This document shows, piece after piece, positions 5,770 through 7,514 of a stretch of DNA of 7,514 nucleotides (position 1 is the stretch's first letter; every line of letters begins with the position of its first letter). The stretch is from a bacterium (GTDB lineage: Bacteria; Latescibacterota; UBA2968; UBA8231). The notes beneath the pieces are model-generated. The model saw nothing but the letters and a program-made list of their open reading frames with translations. It had not been told where the DNA came from and searched no databases. The stretch is from positions 1 through 7,514 of the forward strand of contig JAQCJA010000213.1 of assembly GCA_027593305.1 (NCBI GenBank). The letters are read 5' to 3'. The position numbers and the translations under genes were made by a program.

Positions 5770-6624
5770 TTACTTCTGCACTACCACCAGAACGTCGGAG
5801 CCACCGAGAAGCTCGTCGGTGAAGGTCACCTCAATGCGGGATCCCTCGCCCTTCTTCGTTGTATAGCTGTCACCCTTCTTGACTTCGCCGAAGCGGTCGA
5901 CCAGAGCGTCGATCTGACCCTCGATCAACAAGGGTTCGCCGATGGGGGCCAGCTGCATGCGCGGGTCCGACGGATCGATGCGCTTGATGAGCTTGAAGGT
6001 CTTGCGGAAGGCCCGGCCCAGCGATCGGCCGGAATCGAGATAGCCGTTTTCCTTCAGGTAGTCCTCTGTGGCGGCGTAGACGCGGACCGATGTTTCCGCC
6101 TGCCGCAGCAGGGCGACCTCGTCACGGGACTGGCTCAGTTCCATATCCATGCGCTTGAGGTGGTCTTCCTGACGACGGATGCTCGTGTGCGCCTCCAGCA
6201 GGGCGGTGTTGATGCTGTCTGCCGAAGCCCGCAGGCGATCGATGGAGCGCTGATCGGCCTGCTTCTCACGCTTCATACGTTCCACTTCGGCCGTGAGTTG
6301 CTCGTTCATCTTCTTGCGGTCACTGGCCAGGTCGCGCCACTGACGGACCTCGCGGTTCAGGCGCTGCACAGATTCGAGCAGCTTCTGGTCGACTTGCTGC
6401 AGCGAGTCGACGCGCGACCGCATTTCATCGATGAGCAGATTCGATGACTCGACGGTGTAGTTGAGGGAGTCGATGACGGCGTTGGCCGCCGACATCTCCG
6501 ACGTCAACTCCTCGAGGCGAAGCTCTTCCTCGCTGGGACCACAGGCACTGACAAGGGCGACGGCCATGGTCACCAGGAACGGCGTGACGCGACGCCAGGG
6601 CTGCTGGGTGATTCTTTGGGTCAT
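5770..6624 (-). CDS. Coiled-coil lipoprotein with conserved-looking C-terminal domain
   Basis: The predicted lipoprotein is 284 aa. The N-terminus has Arg11-Arg12, a hydrophobic stretch and the lipobox LVSAC with Cys28 as the lipidation site. The residues after it (GPSEEE) carry no Asp at +2, so outer-membrane delivery is plausible. Residues about 32-175 are strongly heptad-like and charged, a long coiled coil. Residues about 180-284 form a separate mixed domain: VRVYAATEDYLKENGYLD, a basic helix with FRKTFKLIKRID, PLLIEGQIDALVDRFGEVKKGDSY, and final strands IEVTFTD and DVLVVVQK. It faintly recalls C-terminal domains of coiled-coil lipoproteins in Bacteroidetes, but I cannot confirm a family. 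The start at 6624 is chosen because it has AGGAG upstream and gives a normal lipoprotein signal; an in-frame start at 6660 would overlap the upstream gene and add an acidic leader. It lies 20 bases after the upstream gene and surely shares its transcript. Its envelope role is unknown. Confidence 0.85.
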   Translation of the reverse strand: MTQRITQQPWRRVTPFLVTMAVALVSACGPSEEELRLEELTSEMSAANAVIDSLNYTVESSNLLIDEMRSRVDSLQQVDQKLLESVQRLNREVRQWRDLASDRKKMNEQLTAEVERMKREKQADQRSIDRLRASADSINTALLEAHTSIRRQEDHLKRMDMELSQSRDEVALLRQAETSVRVYAATEDYLKENGYLDSGRSLGRAFRKTFKLIKRIDPSDPRMQLAPIGEPLLIEGQIDALVDRFGEVKKGDSYTTKKGEGSRIEVTFTDELLGGSDVLVVVQK

Positions 6625-6635
6625 ACGACTTCGTT

Positions 6636-6640
6636 CTCCT
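6636..6640 (-). promoter_or_regulatory. Ribosome binding site that decides the lipoprotein start
   Basis: AGGAG on the minus strand lies in the 20-base gap between the two minus-strand genes, 11 bases before the ATG whose first base is 6624. It supports this start over the in-frame upstream codon at 6660, which would overlap the upstream gene's last codons. Confidence 0.6.
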
Positions 6641-6644
6641 TCCA

Positions 6645-7415
6645 CTACTTCTTCTTCCAAGAGTAAAGACTGTCGACCTGCGCCATCGTGCGCACAAGGT
6701 CGTCGTGGAGGGCCGCCTGACTGCGGGCAAGGGCCTCGAGTTTCTGCTGGTTCAGGTCGCCGATCTCACGGGTCGCTGTGACGCGGCCCAGGAGGTTGGT
6801 CTGACCCGTGGCGATCTCTGAGGTTTTCGTGTTGAGCTTCGTGAGATCGTCCTGGACGCTTGCCAGTTGCTTCTGGATCCCCTGGACGGCGCGCTGATGC
6901 ACGTCGAGGAAATCACGGATCGAACGCTGTTGTTCATCCTGCTGGGCGAAACGCTCGTCGAGTCGACGATTTATCTCCTCCTGATAGGCGAGGCGCAGCT
7001 TCCGTTCACTGGCGAGGGTGGTCTGCAACTGCTCAGACTGGCGCTGTTGTTCGGCCAGCAGGTCCCGTGTGTTGCCGTGCTGGGAGCGCTCCGTCTGCAG
7101 ATTGGCACGGATCTCGAATTCGCTGGCGGTCAGATCGGCTTTCTCTGCCAGCTGGTTGACGAGACGCTCACTGAGATCGGACAGGCGTGTGGTCACGACG
7201 GACATCTGATCCTGCAGATCCCGCTGGTGTTCCTTCTGCCGCTCGTGCGCATTGAACAAAACGAGGCCCATCACCAGACCTGACACGAGAGTCGTATAGG
7301 CACCGAGGGCAAGCATGTGCTTGCGTTCAAAGAGCTCCACCAGATGCAGGAGCCCGGCAATGCCTCCCCAGAGGAGGAGCACACCGACGGCGATGGCTGC
7401 AATAATCGTTGTCAC
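6645..7415 (-). CDS. Membrane protein with two N-terminal helices and long coiled coil
   Basis: The family is not recognised (256 aa). Two hydrophobic helices are seen, at about residues 4-27 (including VGVLLLWGGIAGLLHLV) and 34-54 (LALGAYTTLVSGLVMGLVLF), separated by a short charged loop FERKH. From residue 57 to the end the protein is polar, rich in Gln, Glu, Arg and Leu with heptad-like spacing, so it should be a long coiled coil, with only short breaks (for example near HGNT at 113-116). It ends in SWKKK. Which side of the membrane the coil lies on is uncertain, since both the loop and the segment after helix 2 carry positive charge. The GTG at 7415 is the only start before an in-frame stop upstream, and no strong Shine-Dalgarno is visible. 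It is transcribed with the lipoprotein gene 20 bases downstream. A tether or scaffold role in the envelope is inferred from shape only. Confidence 0.78.
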   Translation of the reverse strand: MTTIIAAIAVGVLLLWGGIAGLLHLVELFERKHMLALGAYTTLVSGLVMGLVLFNAHERQKEHQRDLQDQMSVVTTRLSDLSERLVNQLAEKADLTASEFEIRANLQTERSQHGNTRDLLAEQQRQSEQLQTTLASERKLRLAYQEEINRRLDERFAQQDEQQRSIRDFLDVHQRAVQGIQKQLASVQDDLTKLNTKTSEIATGQTNLLGRVTATREIGDLNQQKLEALARSQAALHDDLVRTMAQVDSLYSWKKK

Positions 7416-7514
7416 AATGGGTCAGCCGGAGAAATGAGCAAACGGGGCAATGAGCGAATCGAAGCGGAGGAATCGGGCGAGCCTGCTGCAGCGGTCTGCA
7501 AAGATAACGAATCG

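Noticed and set aside
6867..7283. Plus-strand open frame of 138 codons opposite the coiled-coil membrane protein
   Set aside because: Its Leu-rich translation mirrors the Gln/Glu/Lys-rich coiled coil on the other strand (CAG/GAG read as CTG/CTC) and has no start signal.
1..7514. CRISPR arrays, insertion sequences, tRNA or rRNA genes
   Set aside because: No regularly spaced direct repeats, terminal inverted repeats, transposase motifs or RNA gene signatures were seen on either strand.

Overview
The window is a dense, GC-rich bacterial segment with almost no non-coding DNA. Seven genes run on the plus strand from the left edge to about 5709. Two genes run on the minus strand from 7415 to 5770. 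The two blocks converge on one strong hairpin terminator at about 5713-5747. Signal peptides, a lipoprotein signal and ExbB/ExbD-like proteins point to a Gram-negative-type (diderm) envelope. The sequence alone does not fix the phylum. The GC-rich codon use, an amidohydrolase next to an SDR enzyme, and envelope genes with little recognisable homology would fit a poorly cultured environmental lineage (Latescibacteria- or Gemmatimonadota-like), but that is a guess.

Left part (1-2210), metabolic and transport genes: the C-terminal end of an amidohydrolase-2 type metal-dependent hydrolase, a complete Na+/Ca2+ exchanger family antiporter with both alpha repeats, and a complete short-chain dehydrogenase/reductase with all catalytic motifs. 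They are packed with a 6-base gap and then a 16-base overlap, so they are probably co-transcribed.

Middle part (2182-5709), a four-gene envelope module: an exported TPR protein with a duplicated C-terminal motif; an exported protein with a predicted beta-sandwich, held by a C-terminal membrane helix; a five-helix MotA/TolQ/ExbB-type channel protein; and a small ExbD/TolR-like protein with one membrane helix. Two junctions are 4-base stop/start overlaps (GTGA, ATGA), which suggests translational coupling and a shared complex. The likely reading is a proton-motive-force-driven inner-membrane machine of the Tol/Exb/Mot superfamily with unusual periplasmic partners. The ExbD-like subunit lacks the membrane aspartate normally needed for proton coupling, which makes the module the most interesting part of the window.

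Right part (7415-5770, minus strand): a two-helix membrane protein with a long coiled coil, followed 20 bases later by a coiled-coil lipoprotein with a conserved-looking C-terminal domain. Their function is not recognised. Their position opposite the ExbB/ExbD-like module suggests, but does not prove, a joint role in the cell envelope. The last 99 bases hold no confidently called gene.
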